From Spodoptera frugiperda (lineage: Eukaryota > Arthropoda > Insecta > Lepidoptera > Noctuidae), in the NCBI RefSeq assembly GCF_023101765.2, contig NC_064223.1, forward strand, positions 2,604,001-2,668,000: 64,000 bases of DNA, read 5' to 3'. A program made the translations under genes and the position numbers. This document shows, one piece after another, positions 63,721-64,000 of this stretch (the first letter of the stretch is position 1; each line of letters starts with the position of its first letter). The notes beneath the pieces are model-generated. The model did no database searches. It worked only from the letters and a program-made list of their open reading frames with translations, and was not told the DNA's origin.

Positions 63721-64000
63721 CTGTTGAAAACAAAATTTCAATCTAGTAGGTAATTGGGAAAAAGGAGGTTTAATATCATCTTATCAGTTTTAATTTATAT
63801 TCTGTGGTCGTAATAAATACCGTTATAAAACTTATGACCGCTATCTTTAGAACATTCAAGGTATTGGAGGTCGTGTTTATTATTATTAGGTAATTGATAA
63901 GACAACTAACAAAATACCCTACTAAAGTATCAAGCAACTAAGTATATGTTTTACAACTTTAGTTGTGTACTTGCTTCTTTAGGTTTCTGTCATGAAAATA

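Overview
The window looks like nuclear DNA of a ditrysian moth, most likely a noctuid. It is AT-rich, its genes have introns with GT/AG borders, and it is crowded with short dispersed repeats of lepidopteran type: tRNA-derived SINEs, Helitrons ending in CTAG, 3' ends of a LINE-like family, and MITEs. The species and family assignment is inference from repeat style and was not checked by a search. I see no bacterial, plasmid or phage features and no CRISPR array.

Three protein-coding genes can be supported. (1) A five-exon, 271-residue secreted serine protease of the insect chymotrypsin-2 type lies on the + strand (coding exons between 21148 and 34763), with a TATA box just upstream and a poly(A) signal at 34902. 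Its introns are long and full of repeats. (2) A four-exon, 287-residue Fcf2/DNTTIP2-family pre-rRNA processing factor lies on the + strand (59180-60905). (3) The last six exons of a short-chain dehydrogenase closely resembling HSD17B8 lie on the - strand (63720-61749). Its first exon is beyond the right edge. Genes 2 and 3 converge tail to tail with about 840 bp between their stop codons. The three genes are functionally unrelated: a digestive-type protease, a ribosome biogenesis factor and a fatty acid/steroid oxidoreductase.

Layout. 1-21 kb: no intact gene. It holds repeats, a broken transposon-type protein relic (3497-4413, - strand), a Helitron (6460-7924), a GC-rich block with a GCATGC-type minisatellite (8130-8840), a reverse-transcriptase scrap (10945) and another Helitron (14240-15057). 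21-35 kb: the protease gene; a Helitron with an expanded ATTTT tract sits in intron 1 and a Harbinger-like MITE in intron 3. 35-59 kb: gene-poor, with strongly nested repeats. These include a composite Helitron locus (43406-45942) holding a long perfect-looking palindrome and a 142-bp tandem array, a TIR element with an apparent target duplication (50177-50700), a LINE tail inserted in a SINE with a 13-bp target duplication (53652-54103), and one exon-like orphan open stretch (52161-52282). 59-64 kb: the two housekeeping genes.

I found no convincing new multi-gene system. The most interesting leads are the composite palindrome/Helitron locus, the family of approximately 145-bp inverted-repeat elements, the GCATGC minisatellite and the orphan exon. 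All coordinates come from reading the sequence by eye; exon borders of the three genes were checked for reading-frame continuity, while repeat edges are approximate unless a terminal motif is quoted.
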